Shown one piece after another: positions 36,234-44,997 of a stretch of 64,000 nucleotides of DNA. Under the pieces are notes generated by a model. That model was not told the DNA's origin and made no database searches. It worked only from the letters and a program-made list of their open reading frames with translations. The translations under genes and the position numbers were made by a program. Each line of letters begins with the position of its first letter. Within the stretch, counting starts at the first letter, position 1. The stretch is from an uncultured Clostridia bacterium. Its GTDB lineage: Bacteria; Bacillota; Clostridia; TANB77; CAG-465. The DNA lies in contig CAKOYF010000004.1 of assembly GCA_934130595.1 (NCBI GenBank), positions 41,395 through 105,394 of the forward strand. Direction: 5' to 3'.

Positions 36234-37124
36234 CTACTTCTCTCTATCTTTAATATATAATGCTAAATTTAATAAAAATTCTGACTTGTCTCCAAAAATT
36301 CTAATGCCAGCCATTGCTTCATTAATTACATCATCTAACATTTCTTGTGCTCTTTCTAAGCCATATTTTGTAACATATGTAGCCTTTTTCATTTCTCTGT
36401 CATTTCCAACTGGTTTTCCTGTTTTTTTACTATCTCCTATTTCAGATAATATATCGTCTTTTATTTGAAATGCAAGTCCTATGTTCTCAGCAAAAGTAGT
36501 TAGTACTTGTAATTCTTGATTTGTTGCTCCAGCAAGTAAAGCACCTATTCTAACTGATTCACGTATTAGAGCTCCTGTCTTATTTCTATGCATATATTCT
36601 AATTGCTCAAGTGTTAAAATTTCTCCCTCACTTACAGTATCATAGTATTCTCCAGCAATCATTCTATCTTTGGCTTTTACAAACTCATTTAGAGCCATTA
36701 TTTTCATGCTTATTTGTTTTATATCTAATTCATCTCTTAAATCATCTGTAATTACTACATTTGAGTAATTAAATAACGCGTCTCCTGCAAGCAGTGCAGT
36801 ACATTCGTCATACATTTTATGATTTGTTGGTTTTCCATGTCTAAAATCATCATCATCAATACATGGCATATCATCATGAATTAAACTTGCATTGTGTACC
36901 ATTTCCATGCCTACTGCAAAAGGTAAACATTTTTCAAAATCTTCTTTAAATAGTCTATATGTTGCAAACATTAGTATTGGTCTTATTCTTTTTCCGCCAG
37001 CAAGTAGACTATATCTCATAGACTCTCTTAATCTTTTTTCATATGTATTATCATCTTTAAAGTATTCATCTAGTTTTTCATCAATATAGTTTTGATATTT
37101 TTTTAATTCTTCTTTAAAATTCAT
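36234..37124 (-). CDS. ispA: Polyprenyl (farnesyl) diphosphate synthase
   Basis: Makes farnesyl diphosphate from isopentenyl and dimethylallyl diphosphates. 296 residues, typical of bacterial FPP synthase. First Asp-rich motif HDDMPCIDDDD (near 84-94, the DDxxxxD insertion form of bacterial FPPS), GKRIRP, and the second Asp-rich motif QIKDDILSE near 220. ATG 37124 follows GGAGG. It is preceded by ispH with a 12-nt gap. Confidence 0.95.
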   Translation of the reverse strand: MNFKEELKKYQNYIDEKLDEYFKDDNTYEKRLRESMRYSLLAGGKRIRPILMFATYRLFKEDFEKCLPFAVGMEMVHNASLIHDDMPCIDDDDFRHGKPTNHKMYDECTALLAGDALFNYSNVVITDDLRDELDIKQISMKIMALNEFVKAKDRMIAGEYYDTVSEGEILTLEQLEYMHRNKTGALIRESVRIGALLAGATNQELQVLTTFAENIGLAFQIKDDILSEIGDSKKTGKPVGNDREMKKATYVTKYGLERAQEMLDDVINEAMAGIRIFGDKSEFLLNLALYIKDREK

Positions 37125-37136
37125 TTCTATATCCTC

Positions 37137-37970
37137 CTATTTTAAGTTATTAATTACATCAATAACTTTTTGTATAGTCTTCATAGGAGTCGAAGCTCCC
37201 GACATTATACCTATTATATCATATTTTTTACAATCTTCAATTTTTTTGTCGGTTTCATCTTGTATAATAATACAATTTTCACATTCTGAACACGCAACAT
37301 CATATAACTTTTTAGTATTTGAACTATTTTTCCCACCAATTATTATCATGAAATCAGCTTGTTTAGCTATTTGGCTACATTCTATTTGCCTATTTTTAGT
37401 ACTTGGACAAATAGAGTTAATACATTCAATATTCTTATATTTTTCTTTCAAAGCTTTTTCTATTTCTAAATACTTCGAATATGAAAAAGTAGTTTGAACT
37501 ATAGAAAAAACATCTTCAAGATCTGGCAATTTTTCTATTTCTTCAACACTATCTATAACATAAATATCTTTTGCATATCCTTTAGATCCAATTGTTTCTG
37601 GATGATCTTTTTTGCCAATTAAAATAATTGTCTTTTTATTTCCTTGTGCCTCTTTAATCTTATTATGAATCTGTGCTACTTTAGGACATGTAAAATCTTT
37701 TACTGTAACATTTTTTTCTTTTGCAATTTCATAGACTTTTTCTTCTACTCCATGGGCTCTTATTGCTAAAGTTTCTCCATTTTTTATTTCACTTATATCT
37801 TCTATAAATTTAACACCTTTTTGTTTTAAATCATTAACTACTGTTTCATTATGTACAATTTCGCCTAAGCAATATAACTTACTATTAGACTTGCATTCAT
37901 TTTCTACACCTTCTACAGCTCTTTTAACACCGAAACAAAATCCTGATTGTTTTCCAACTATTACCTTCAT
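37137..37970 (-). CDS. ispH: 4-hydroxy-3-methylbut-2-enyl diphosphate reductase
   Basis: Last enzyme of the MEP pathway, yielding IPP and DMAPP; oxygen-sensitive 4Fe-4S protein. 277 residues. The three cluster cysteines are in SGFCFGVKRA (Cys12), DFTCPKVAQ and NSICPSTKNRQ, and the substrate-binding HNETVV and SGASTP are present. It has no C-terminal S1 fusion, unlike many clostridial IspH-RpsA proteins. ATG 37970 follows AGGAGG. First gene of the operon; the promoter overlaps the terminator of the upstream surface-protein gene. Confidence 0.96.
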   Translation of the reverse strand: MKVIVGKQSGFCFGVKRAVEGVENECKSNSKLYCLGEIVHNETVVNDLKQKGVKFIEDISEIKNGETLAIRAHGVEEKVYEIAKEKNVTVKDFTCPKVAQIHNKIKEAQGNKKTIILIGKKDHPETIGSKGYAKDIYVIDSVEEIEKLPDLEDVFSIVQTTFSYSKYLEIEKALKEKYKNIECINSICPSTKNRQIECSQIAKQADFMIIIGGKNSSNTKKLYDVACSECENCIIIQDETDKKIEDCKKYDIIGIMSGASTPMKTIQKVIDVINNLK

Positions 37971-37993
37971 TTCTTCCTCCTAATGTTGCTTAT

Positions 37994-38022
37994 ATTATAT
38001 TGTAATTGACGAAAAAAGTCAA
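37994..38022 (-). promoter_or_regulatory. Sigma-A promoter of the ispH operon
   Basis: -35 TTGACT (38017-38022), 17-nt spacer, -10 TATAAT (37994-37999). The -35 overlaps the T-tract of the preceding terminator. Confidence 0.75.
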
Positions 38023-38046
38023 AAAAATAAGGTAGTTTTAACTACC
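38022..38046 (-). terminator. Terminator of the SpaA-like gene
   Basis: Stem GGTAGT/ACTACC (38031-38036 with 38041-38046), then TTATTTTTTT on the minus strand. It overlaps the stop codon region. Confidence 0.65.
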
Positions 38047-39022
38047 CTATTCTTATTCTTGATATCATTTTGTACCTATGCAAATTTGCTAAATGTAAGT
38101 CTATTACTTTATATGCTGTATAATTTATCTTTTTTAGCTTATTATTTTTATCTCCATTATCTGGTAGATCTGTTATAAAAGAATACTCATGCATAGTTTT
38201 ATCTATTGTATTTATAGCTACTTTTATACAATCTGATATTTTATACTCTTCAAATTTTTTAATCATATCTACATTTGATTTTCTTAAATTTGGTTTTGCT
38301 ATTTTAGTTATTTTATTTACTTCGTCTTTCTTATTTTGTACTACTTCTTCATTATCTTGAGTATAAATTTGTTCAGATACTTTTATAATATTTTCCTCTT
38401 TTTTATTTGAAACTTCAGGCGATGTAACTATAGTATCATAGCTATTTTGATTTTCATTAGATTTATCTTCAGTTATAGTATTTTCTTCAATTGTTTCATC
38501 TGGTTTATCTGGTATAACTTGCTCTGGCTCTTTTTCAATTTCATCTTTTTTATTTTCTATATCTTCTTCGTTTTTTGTTTCTCCACCTTCAGCCATTTGA
38601 ATTTGATTAGTACAAGCTATATCTACTTGAGCATTTTTGTTCATTAAGTCTATTGCTATATATCCTGTTTCGTTACATTCTTTAAATCCTTCTGGTAGAC
38701 TAACTACTTCATATTGATATAGTCCATATGGTAAATTATTTATAATTACAATACCATTTGCATCACTTACTAAATTTATAGTTGTTCCTTTTAGCTCTTC
38801 CATATCTCTTATATCTATCATATTATCATTTTCATCTATATAATAAATATTTACTATAGCCCCTTTTACTGGACTATCTTTTTCTAACTCATTATTAGAA
38901 AAGCTTATTACAATTCTACCATCATTGGGTAAGTCATAATTTTCAAGTTCTGTTGCATATGTATTTGTTAATAGCATCATTGAAAGTATTCCACCAAGCA
39001 TTACAATAGTCCATCTTTTCAT
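38042..39022 (-). CDS. Secreted SpaA/prealbumin-like protein with charged tail
   Basis: 326 residues from ATG 39022 (GAGGTG, 6 nt). Signal peptide at 1-24 (RWTIVMLGGILSMMLLTNTYA). One SpaA-type beta-sandwich at about 35-135 (VKGAIVNIYYIDENDN, GLYQYEVVSLPEGF), then a ~100-residue Glu/Lys/Asn-rich linker (about 140-245) and a basic C-terminal ~80 residues. There is no LPxTG motif with hydrophobic tail; LPDNG near 285 is not followed by a membrane segment. So it is secreted or held by charge, not by sortase. It could be a minor pilus-like component or signal protein. Function unknown. Confidence 0.75.
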   Translation of the reverse strand: MKRWTIVMLGGILSMMLLTNTYATELENYDLPNDGRIVISFSNNELEKDSPVKGAIVNIYYIDENDNMIDIRDMEELKGTTINLVSDANGIVIINNLPYGLYQYEVVSLPEGFKECNETGYIAIDLMNKNAQVDIACTNQIQMAEGGETKNEEDIENKKDEIEKEPEQVIPDKPDETIEENTITEDKSNENQNSYDTIVTSPEVSNKKEENIIKVSEQIYTQDNEEVVQNKKDEVNKITKIAKPNLRKSNVDMIKKFEEYKISDCIKVAINTIDKTMHEYSFITDLPDNGDKNNKLKKINYTAYKVIDLHLANLHRYKMISRIRIG

Positions 39023-39045
39023 TTTTCTCACCTCTTCATACTTAT

Positions 39046-39074
39046 ATTATACCACATTTTCAACTTTATGTTAA
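39046..39074 (-). promoter_or_regulatory. Sigma-A promoter of the SpaA-like gene
   Basis: -35 TTAACA (39069-39074), 17-nt spacer, extended -10 TGGTATAAT (TATAAT 39046-39051), about 23 nt before the start codon. Confidence 0.7.
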
Positions 39075-39202
39075 GTTTTAAGGTTGTAGTGTAACAATAG
39101 TGCAATCTTTCAAATTTTGTATATTTATTATTGTATAATTCTGATCTTATATTTTATGTAATCTAAAATTTTTACTTAGTCATATTTATATAATTTGTTA
39201 TA

Positions 39203-39250
39203 ACACAAAAAAGCAGTTAAAAAGCGTCTTATGCGTCTTTTTAACTGCTT
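39203..39250 (-). terminator. Terminator of radA-disA
   Basis: Perfect 14-bp stem AAGCAGTTAAAAAG (39211-39224) with 39237-39250, 12-nt loop holding two GCGTC copies, T6 on the minus strand. Confidence 0.9.
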
Positions 39251-39287
39251 AATATTACATAATTTTATTGTTACATTTGTGTTACAA

Positions 39288-40370
39288 TTACATATTATAT
39301 AGTTTTAATATATTCTGTTCTTGTAATCTCTTTAGTGATTGATTTATTATTTTAGCACGTCTTTCACCTATTCCATCAACATCATCTAGTTGAGTAACAG
39401 TAGCATTGCATACCATTTGTAGACTTCCAAAAGCCTCTATTATTTTTTCAATAACACTTGCAGGCATTTTAGGTATTTTATTTAATACTCTATATCCTCT
39501 AGGTGATACATTCATATCTAAAAGCTCTGTCGTAGTATCTGATTCATATCCAAGAAGCTTAATAACTTTCTCTGAATCAATTAATCCTTTTCTATCCATT
39601 TTACGTATTTCTTCAAGAATAGCATCAGCTGTCTTTTTAGGCTTCTTTTTATTTATTACCATATAATCTTGTATTATTTGTTTTTCTTCTTGTTCTACAT
39701 TATCTATAAGCTCTAATAACTGAATATTAACAAGTCTACCTTCATTTCCTAATTCTATAATAGTTCTTTCTACTTCTGTTTTCATACGCATTACAGTTTC
39801 ACTTCTATAAATAGCATTTGCAACAAGCTCTAGATATACAATATCATCAAATTCATGCTCTGTTAAAACATTTAAAGTATGGTCAAATACTTTTTTATAT
39901 TTTTCTAGTGTTTCAAGCATTTGATTAGCTTCTATGTTTACTGCATTTATTTCTTTTATTACGTATCTAAAATCTCCTTTGAATATTGTTATTATTCCTC
40001 TTCTTTGAGATATACATATTACAATTTCATTAGTTTGCTTTGCAGTACGTTCTGCTGTTCTATGTCTTGTACCTGTTTCCACAGTCTTTATTTTTGGATC
40101 TGGTACTAATTGCACATTTGCTCTTAAAATTTTCTTTAAATCACTGCTTACAACAATTGCACCATCCATTTTGCATAACTCATATATACTTGCTGGTGTA
40201 AAATCTAAATCTAGTTTAAATCCTCCATCAACTATATTCATAACTGCATCACTCTCAGATAGTACAATTAAAGCTCCTGTTTTTGCTTTTAAAATATTAT
40301 CTAGCCCATCACGTAAAGTTGTTCCTGGTGCTACTTTTCTTAATACATCTAAGATTTCTTCTTGCTTCAA
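39288..40370 (-). CDS. disA: DNA integrity scanning diadenylate cyclase DisA
   Basis: Makes c-di-AMP from two ATP and scans DNA for branched structures. 360 residues, typical. The DAC domain shows the active-site DGA (KMDGAIVV, near 69) and GTRHRTAERTA near 100. A helical spine follows, then a C-terminal helix-hairpin-helix DNA-binding region (DDVDGIGERRAKII). The start is TTG 40370 (KQEEILDVLRKVAPG), chosen because AGGAGG lies 7 nt before it and no ATG fits. It lies 12 nt after radA, the usual Firmicute partner. Confidence 0.97.
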   Translation of the reverse strand: MKQEEILDVLRKVAPGTTLRDGLDNILKAKTGALIVLSESDAVMNIVDGGFKLDLDFTPASIYELCKMDGAIVVSSDLKKILRANVQLVPDPKIKTVETGTRHRTAERTAKQTNEIVICISQRRGIITIFKGDFRYVIKEINAVNIEANQMLETLEKYKKVFDHTLNVLTEHEFDDIVYLELVANAIYRSETVMRMKTEVERTIIELGNEGRLVNIQLLELIDNVEQEEKQIIQDYMVINKKKPKKTADAILEEIRKMDRKGLIDSEKVIKLLGYESDTTTELLDMNVSPRGYRVLNKIPKMPASVIEKIIEAFGSLQMVCNATVTQLDDVDGIGERRAKIINQSLKRLQEQNILKLYNM

Positions 40371-40382
40371 AAAATTTCCTCC

Positions 40383-41759
40383 TTATTTTCTAAATACTAA
40401 TCTTCCAATTACTTCATCTATTGTGGAAACACCAATTAAATCTGCATCCACTTCTTCTTTTAAACTATCTATTTGTTTCTTATTGGTATATATTTTGTTA
40501 TATCCCAATTTAGATATTTCTTTTATTCTCTTTTCAAAATTAGTTATATTTCTAATTTCTCCAGTAAGTCCTATTTCACCTAAAAATACTGTTTTAGGAT
40601 CTATAGCTATATTTTTATAACTTGAAACTATTGCCATAGCTATACTCAAGTCTACTGCTGGTTCATCTACTTTCATTCCACCTATTACATTAACATATAT
40701 ATCTTGTGAACTTAGGTTTAAATTACATCTTTTCTCTAAAACTGCTATTAGCATATTTAATCTGTTTAAGTCTATACCATTTGCTACTCTTCTTGGCATA
40801 TTATAATACGAATGAGTAGTTAATGCTTGAACTTCCATAAGTATTGTTGATGTTCCTTCTACTGTTGCAACTATTGCTGTTCCAGGTAAGTTTCTATCTG
40901 ATTTAGTTAAAAATATATCTGCTACATTTTTTACTTCAACCATTCCTTCATCTTTCATATCAAAAATACCAATTTCATTTGTAGAACCAAATCTATTTTT
41001 TACTCCTCTAACAATTCTGTGAGATAAAAATCTCTCTCCTTCAATATATATTACTGTATCAACCATGTGCTCTAGTATTCTAGGACCAGCTATAACGCCA
41101 TCTTTTGTTACATGTCCTATAACAATAGTTGTTATATTTTGTTTTTTAGCTTGGTACATAAGTCTACCTGTTACTTCTTTTACCTGTGAAATACTTCCAG
41201 GTGTAGAACTAATCTGTTCATCATACATTGTTTGAATAGAATCCACAATACAAAACTTAGGAGCAAGTTCTTCTAATTTTTCCTCTATTACTTCTATATT
41301 AGTTTCATTAAAAAATAGAATATTATCTGATTTAACATTTAATCTATCAGCTCTAAGCTTTACTTGTGTTTCAGATTCTTCTCCAGATATGTATAATACT
41401 TTACCATGATTTGCAAGCTTAGAACAAACCTGCATAATTAAAGTAGACTTTCCTATTCCTGGCTCTCCTCCTATTAAATTTAAAGAGCCTTCTACAATTC
41501 CTCCACCAAAAACTCTATTTAATTCTTCATATCCTGTATCTAATCTAATTTCTTGCGTTACAACAATATCATTTAATTTTTTTACTGTACTACTTCCACC
41601 AAACGTAGTATTTCTTCCTCCAGAACTCTTAGAACTACTCTTTTTACTTACTTTTTCTTCAACAAAGGTGTTCCAATTATTACATCCTGGACATCTTCCT
41701 AACCATTTAGCAGATTCATATCCGCATTCTTTACAAAAAAATACAGTATTTGAAGCCAT
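40383..41759 (-). CDS. radA: DNA repair protein RadA
   Basis: RecA-related branch-migration factor in recombination. 458 residues. N-terminal zinc finger CKECGYESAKWLGRCPGC (residues 10-30), RecA-like core with Walker A GGEPGIGKSTL near 95, the RadA-specific KNRFG motif (GVKNRFGSTNE), and a C-terminal Lon-like domain (FLGEIGLTGEIRNI) without the protease Ser-Lys pair. ATG 41759 follows TGGAGGG. It is cotranscribed with disA, linking recombination status with c-di-AMP output. Confidence 0.97.
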   Translation of the reverse strand: MASNTVFFCKECGYESAKWLGRCPGCNNWNTFVEEKVSKKSSSKSSGGRNTTFGGSSTVKKLNDIVVTQEIRLDTGYEELNRVFGGGIVEGSLNLIGGEPGIGKSTLIMQVCSKLANHGKVLYISGEESETQVKLRADRLNVKSDNILFFNETNIEVIEEKLEELAPKFCIVDSIQTMYDEQISSTPGSISQVKEVTGRLMYQAKKQNITTIVIGHVTKDGVIAGPRILEHMVDTVIYIEGERFLSHRIVRGVKNRFGSTNEIGIFDMKDEGMVEVKNVADIFLTKSDRNLPGTAIVATVEGTSTILMEVQALTTHSYYNMPRRVANGIDLNRLNMLIAVLEKRCNLNLSSQDIYVNVIGGMKVDEPAVDLSIAMAIVSSYKNIAIDPKTVFLGEIGLTGEIRNITNFEKRIKEISKLGYNKIYTNKKQIDSLKEEVDADLIGVSTIDEVIGRLVFRK

Positions 41760-41869
41760 ATATTCCCTCCATAATTAACGTTTTTTCATATATTGCGTAT
41801 CATATAAATACGCCACTTCATTATATCATTTTTATATGTTTTTCACAACCAAATTAGTCCCTAATATTC

Positions 41870-41899
41870 AAAAAAAATGCTCGAATTTAATATTCAAGC
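41870..41899 (-). terminator. Terminator of the DUF1653 gene
   Basis: Stem GCTCGAAT (41879-41886) with ATTCAAGC (41892-41899, one G-U pair), T8 on the minus strand. Confidence 0.75.
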
Positions 41900-41914
41900 A
41901 CTTTTTAAAATAAT

Positions 41915-42160
41915 TTAACTATTTTTACTCTCTATATCTTGTAATTCAAAGCGATACTTTTGAGTTATATTAGGATATTTTTCATGATTCACTTCATCTA
42001 CAAATAATCTAACTGGTCTTACCCATAGTTTTCCATTTCCATATAGGCTCCTATAAACTACACATTGCTCCCCTGTCTCAGAATGTGTTGCAATATCTTC
42101 TACAATATAATAATCCCCTTTAAAATGTTTATATATTCCTTTAATTTTTATATCTTCCAT
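41915..42160 (-). CDS. DUF1653 family protein
   Basis: 81 residues with the family pattern KGIYKHFKGDYYIVEDIATHSETGEQCVVYRSLYGNGKLWVRPVRLFVDEV. DUF1653 is a small beta-rich domain of unknown function, usually stand-alone and cytoplasmic. ATG 42160 follows AGGAGG. It is a single gene with its own terminator, between radA and a short membrane peptide gene. Confidence 0.88.
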   Translation of the reverse strand: MEDIKIKGIYKHFKGDYYIVEDIATHSETGEQCVVYRSLYGNGKLWVRPVRLFVDEVNHEKYPNITQKYRFELQDIESKNS

Positions 42161-42244
42161 TTGTTCCTCCTAAGTAATATTACTTTAATACATCAAAATT
42201 ATATCACAAGAAATGTACAAGTTAAATATCTTTTATTCATTATT

Positions 42245-42278
42245 AAAAAAATATAAAAGCAGGCCAAAAAAGCCTGCT
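42245..42278 (-). terminator. Terminator of the 31-aa peptide transcript
   Basis: Stem AGCAGGC (42258-42264) with GCCTGCT (42272-42278), followed on the minus strand by TTTATATTTTTTT. Confidence 0.8.
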
Positions 42279-42285
42279 AAACACT

Positions 42286-42381
42286 CTATTTACATGTTTC
42301 ATTTCCTGAGAAAAAAATATATAATACATATAATAAATTACCTAATACAATTAATGATATTCCTGTTTTTCCTTTATTCAT
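42286..42381 (-). CDS. 31-aa single-span membrane peptide
   Basis: ATG 42381 to TAG 42286. AAGGAG lies 8 nt before the ATG, and a GC-rich-stem terminator follows the stop by 7 nt. The peptide starts MNKGKTGISLIVLGN and has one membrane helix (about residues 7-24) with positive residues at the N-terminus and a short polar tail ending NETCK. It lies 27 nt after the stop of the preceding ATC-hydrolase gene and is probably the last gene of DUF3592-Nudix-ATC-peptide. No family recognised; size and layout suit a small regulatory or stress membrane protein. Confidence 0.65.
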   Translation of the reverse strand: MNKGKTGISLIVLGNLLYVLYIFFSGNETCK

Positions 42382-42408
42382 ACACTCTTCTCCTTAAAAT
42401 AATTACCT

Positions 42409-42993
42409 TTACTTTTTATAAAAATGAAAATCACAACAATCCTTACCGTAGCCTAATGTTTTAGTTCGTGAAAATCCTAATTTTTTTAGTCCACCATATG
42501 TTACATCATCTACATCACAAAACAATCTGCATAAATCTTCACATCTGTTTTCCACACAAGCTGTATGCCAAAGACATTTTTTCATTGTTACATCAAAGGA
42601 ATTCTTGTCATATCTTTGTTCACTTTCCCATAAATCAGTTTTGCGTACAACTTTAAGGAATATTTTACTATAAAGTGGATAAAAGCATGGTATTTTTTCC
42701 ATTTTCTCCATGGATAAATGTTTTTGTTTAGCAACTATATCCATCATATATTTTCTCATATGCTCATATGTTTCGTTTATTGAAAGATCAGCTTTTAACA
42801 TAGCTTTATATAGTGCTATTCTAGGTAGTATTGTTTGAATAAGTGTTTCTTGTTGATTTTTTGACTTTCCATTTATATTTTTTATTATTTCATCTAGTAT
42901 TTTTTCTTGTTTATTAAATATTTCATTTCCATTTTCTATTCCAAATTCTTCAATTAGAAATTCTTTTATTTGTTTTTGTTGCTTTATATTCAT
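42409..42993 (-). CDS. L-2-amino-thiazoline-4-carboxylic acid hydrolase family protein
   Basis: 194 residues. The C-terminal Cys-rich part CLWHTACVENRCEDLCRLFCDVDD followed by FSRTKTLGYGKDCCDFHF is characteristic of the ATC hydrolase family (PF14196), named for a Pseudomonas enzyme opening the thiazoline ring on the route to L-cysteine. Most members in gut Firmicutes are uncharacterised, and the family name should not be taken as proof of the reaction. The N-terminal ~90 residues are helical. Start ATG 42993; GAGGTAAAGG lies directly before it. Confidence 0.8.
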   Translation of the reverse strand: MNIKQQKQIKEFLIEEFGIENGNEIFNKQEKILDEIIKNINGKSKNQQETLIQTILPRIALYKAMLKADLSINETYEHMRKYMMDIVAKQKHLSMEKMEKIPCFYPLYSKIFLKVVRKTDLWESEQRYDKNSFDVTMKKCLWHTACVENRCEDLCRLFCDVDDVTYGGLKKLGFSRTKTLGYGKDCCDFHFYKK

Positions 42994-43039
42994 CCTTTAC
43001 CTCATTAACTTAATTATCCAATCATTTTTATTAAACAAA

Positions 43040-43654
43040 TTAATCAAATTGTGTTTTCCAATTTTTATCTTTATATGCATCAAAGCACATTTTAATCTGT
43101 TCCTTATTTGTTTTTTCTTCTGCTAAATTATCTGGAATTTCTTCTAAAGCAAAATATTTAGTTTCAGTTGTTTCAATATTTTCTTCAAATTTTCCACCAA
43201 TAACGTTGCATAAAACAAATACTTTACAAACACCATATGCATATACTGGTTTATTGTGCTTATTTCTATCTTGTATAGAAATAACTTTTACGGTTTTAAC
43301 ATCTAGTCCTGTTTCTTCTTTTACTTCTTTTATTGTATTTGATCCTACACTTTCTAATACATCACACCATCCACCAGGTAATGACCATTTTCCATTATTC
43401 TCATGCGTTAATAATATTTTATCATCCTTGAAAATAGCAGCTCTAGTATCAAGCTTAGGTGTCTGATAGCCAGTCTCATTACAAAATAGTTCTTTTACTT
43501 TATCTACGCCTATATTGCTCTTTTCTTCTATCATCTCTGCAGAAATCTCTCTTAGTCTTTCATATCTTTCTATATCGTAAACATTATCTGTATATGCTAG
43601 TCCAGCTTGTGCTAAACTTTGGATTTCTATTGCCCATTTTAACCATTTTTCCAT
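43040..43654 (-). CDS. Nudix hydrolase with N-terminal Nudix_N helper domain
   Basis: 204 residues from the second ATG at 43654 (MEKWLKWAIEIQSLAQAG), preferred because TGGAG lies 6 nt upstream; ATG 43666 has little SD. The N-terminal ~60-residue helical domain matches the Nudix_N_2 type seen with YjhB-like ADP-ribose or nucleotide-sugar pyrophosphatases. The Nudix box is GWCDVLESVGSNTIKEVKEE followed by TGL: the conserved Arg is Lys, while the metal-binding glutamates remain. Cytoplasmic. It lies 8 nt or so after the DUF3592 gene. Confidence 0.88.
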   Translation of the reverse strand: MEKWLKWAIEIQSLAQAGLAYTDNVYDIERYERLREISAEMIEEKSNIGVDKVKELFCNETGYQTPKLDTRAAIFKDDKILLTHENNGKWSLPGGWCDVLESVGSNTIKEVKEETGLDVKTVKVISIQDRNKHNKPVYAYGVCKVFVLCNVIGGKFEENIETTETKYFALEEIPDNLAEEKTNKEQIKMCFDAYKDKNWKTQFD

Positions 43655-43674
43655 ATTATTCTCCATACCCCATA

Positions 43675-44385
43675 CTATCTTAGATCTACCACATCTTCTG
43701 TTAAAGAATCTACATCTACGAAATATTTATTTTTGTTTTCTTTATCTATATATACTGGAAATTGTTTTATATTTTTCTCTTCTATTATGTTATTAGGATA
43801 TATCCATATATTTTTACTCTTAAATATATATCTTTTATTATCTATTGGATTAACCCATTCACAAATGATAATATATGGACTCTTTCCGTTTACTTTATAC
43901 ATAGTATTTAAAATAGTTTCACTATAATTTGCATATACAACTTCACCATTTTCTTTTAATCTTTTTTCTAGGCTACTTTTGTTAATTCTCACTATTAAGC
44001 CTGTACCACCTAATACTAGAAAAATCATACCTATTCCAGGAAATATTAAAAATAACCTATCCATAGACTTCATACCTATTTTATTTGGATTGTCTTTGTC
44101 ATAATATATATTAACTCTCTTTCCTTCATAAAAAGTAGAAGAATAACTATTTAGCCTTGATTCATATTCTGTTCCATCTACCTCATATGAAACATATACC
44201 TTATGACTAGAACTCTCATCATCACTACCTATATATGATGATATTTCTGTAATAGTACCTATTGTCTCTACTTTATTTGAATAATTAAAAGTAAACATAC
44301 ATATAGCTAGTCCAATTACTACAAATAATGCACCAATACCTGCAAATCCTCCCCATATTAAATTTTCAACCTTGTTTTCTTTCAT
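43675..44385 (-). CDS. DUF3592 membrane protein
   Basis: 236 residues with two membrane helices (about 8-32 and 112-132). Between them is the DUF3592 extracellular domain: GTITEISSYIG, HKVYVSYEVDGTEYESRL, GKRVNIYYDKDNPNKI. A C-terminal second beta domain (YIIICEWVNPIDNKRYIFKSKN) follows. Function unknown; the family occurs widely as membrane proteins with YxVdGkeY repeats. ATG 44385 follows AAAGGAG. First gene of the run down to 42.3 kb. Confidence 0.82.
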   Translation of the reverse strand: MKENKVENLIWGGFAGIGALFVVIGLAICMFTFNYSNKVETIGTITEISSYIGSDDESSSHKVYVSYEVDGTEYESRLNSYSSTFYEGKRVNIYYDKDNPNKIGMKSMDRLFLIFPGIGMIFLVLGGTGLIVRINKSSLEKRLKENGEVVYANYSETILNTMYKVNGKSPYIIICEWVNPIDNKRYIFKSKNIWIYPNNIIEEKNIKQFPVYIDKENKNKYFVDVDSLTEDVVDLR

Positions 44386-44508
44386 ATCTACTACACTCCT
44401 TTAAAATTATTTTACTAATATTATTATACTATTATTTTACTAAATAATCTAGAAATACAAAAAGAAAAAACTAACTATAAAATAAATTATAGTTAGTTTA
44501 ATGTTTTT

Positions 44509-44862
44509 TGGTGGAGATGGTGAGAGTTGAACTCACGTCCGAAAATTCATCTATATTATTTTCTCCGAGTACAGTAAATGTTTAAATAATATTATCTCAC
44601 TAAAACATTTACAAAAAAATGAAATAATATGATTGTAAGTTACCCTCTATCATACAACCTTTTGATAGATTTGTTAGCTAGTAAATTATGAAACCTTTAT
44701 ACATTACCTAGCAAAATGTACAAAGATTGCCGCTTTTAATTAAGCAGCCATTGCAAATTCTTTATCTGCGTTTAATTTTAATTTCTCGTTTTTATAGTGG
44801 CCAACGAGAATCCACTACTCGCTTATAATATTTCAAAATAGCCGTCGAAACCTTACATCCCC
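44509..44862 (-). ncRNA. ssrA: Transfer-messenger RNA (tmRNA)
   Basis: Trans-translation RNA rescuing stalled ribosomes with SmpB. 354 nt. The 5' end GGGGAUG pairs with CAUCUCC near the 3' end, followed by A and an encoded CCA. GGTTTCGACGG (after GTAA) and GGACGTGAGTTCAACTCTCACC (tRNA-like T arm) are the standard conserved parts. The tag frame from the resume codon GCA reads ADKEFAMAA then TAA, giving (A)ADKEFAMAA after alanine addition. An extended -10 (TGGTATAAT) lies just upstream at 44.87-44.88 kb. Confidence 0.96.
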
Positions 44863-44908
44863 GTACAAATATATTATACCATACTAGTATAAAAATATAA
44901 AGAAAATA

Positions 44909-44937
44909 TTGACAAAATGTTAAAACTGCTATATAAT
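44909..44937 (+). promoter_or_regulatory. Consensus sigma-A promoter of the 131-aa gene
   Basis: Exact consensus -35 TTGACA (44909-44914), 17-nt spacer, exact -10 TATAAT (44932-44937), about 60 nt before the start codon. It is the strongest promoter seen in the window. Confidence 0.85.
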
Positions 44938-44997
44938 TAAATGTGTATTATGTAACATAAACTAAAGAATTAATATTATTTTAGGAGGTTTTTTATT

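Noticed and set aside
38160..38180. LPDNG as a sortase signal in the SpaA-like protein
   Set aside because: No hydrophobic segment and positive tail of the standard kind follow it.
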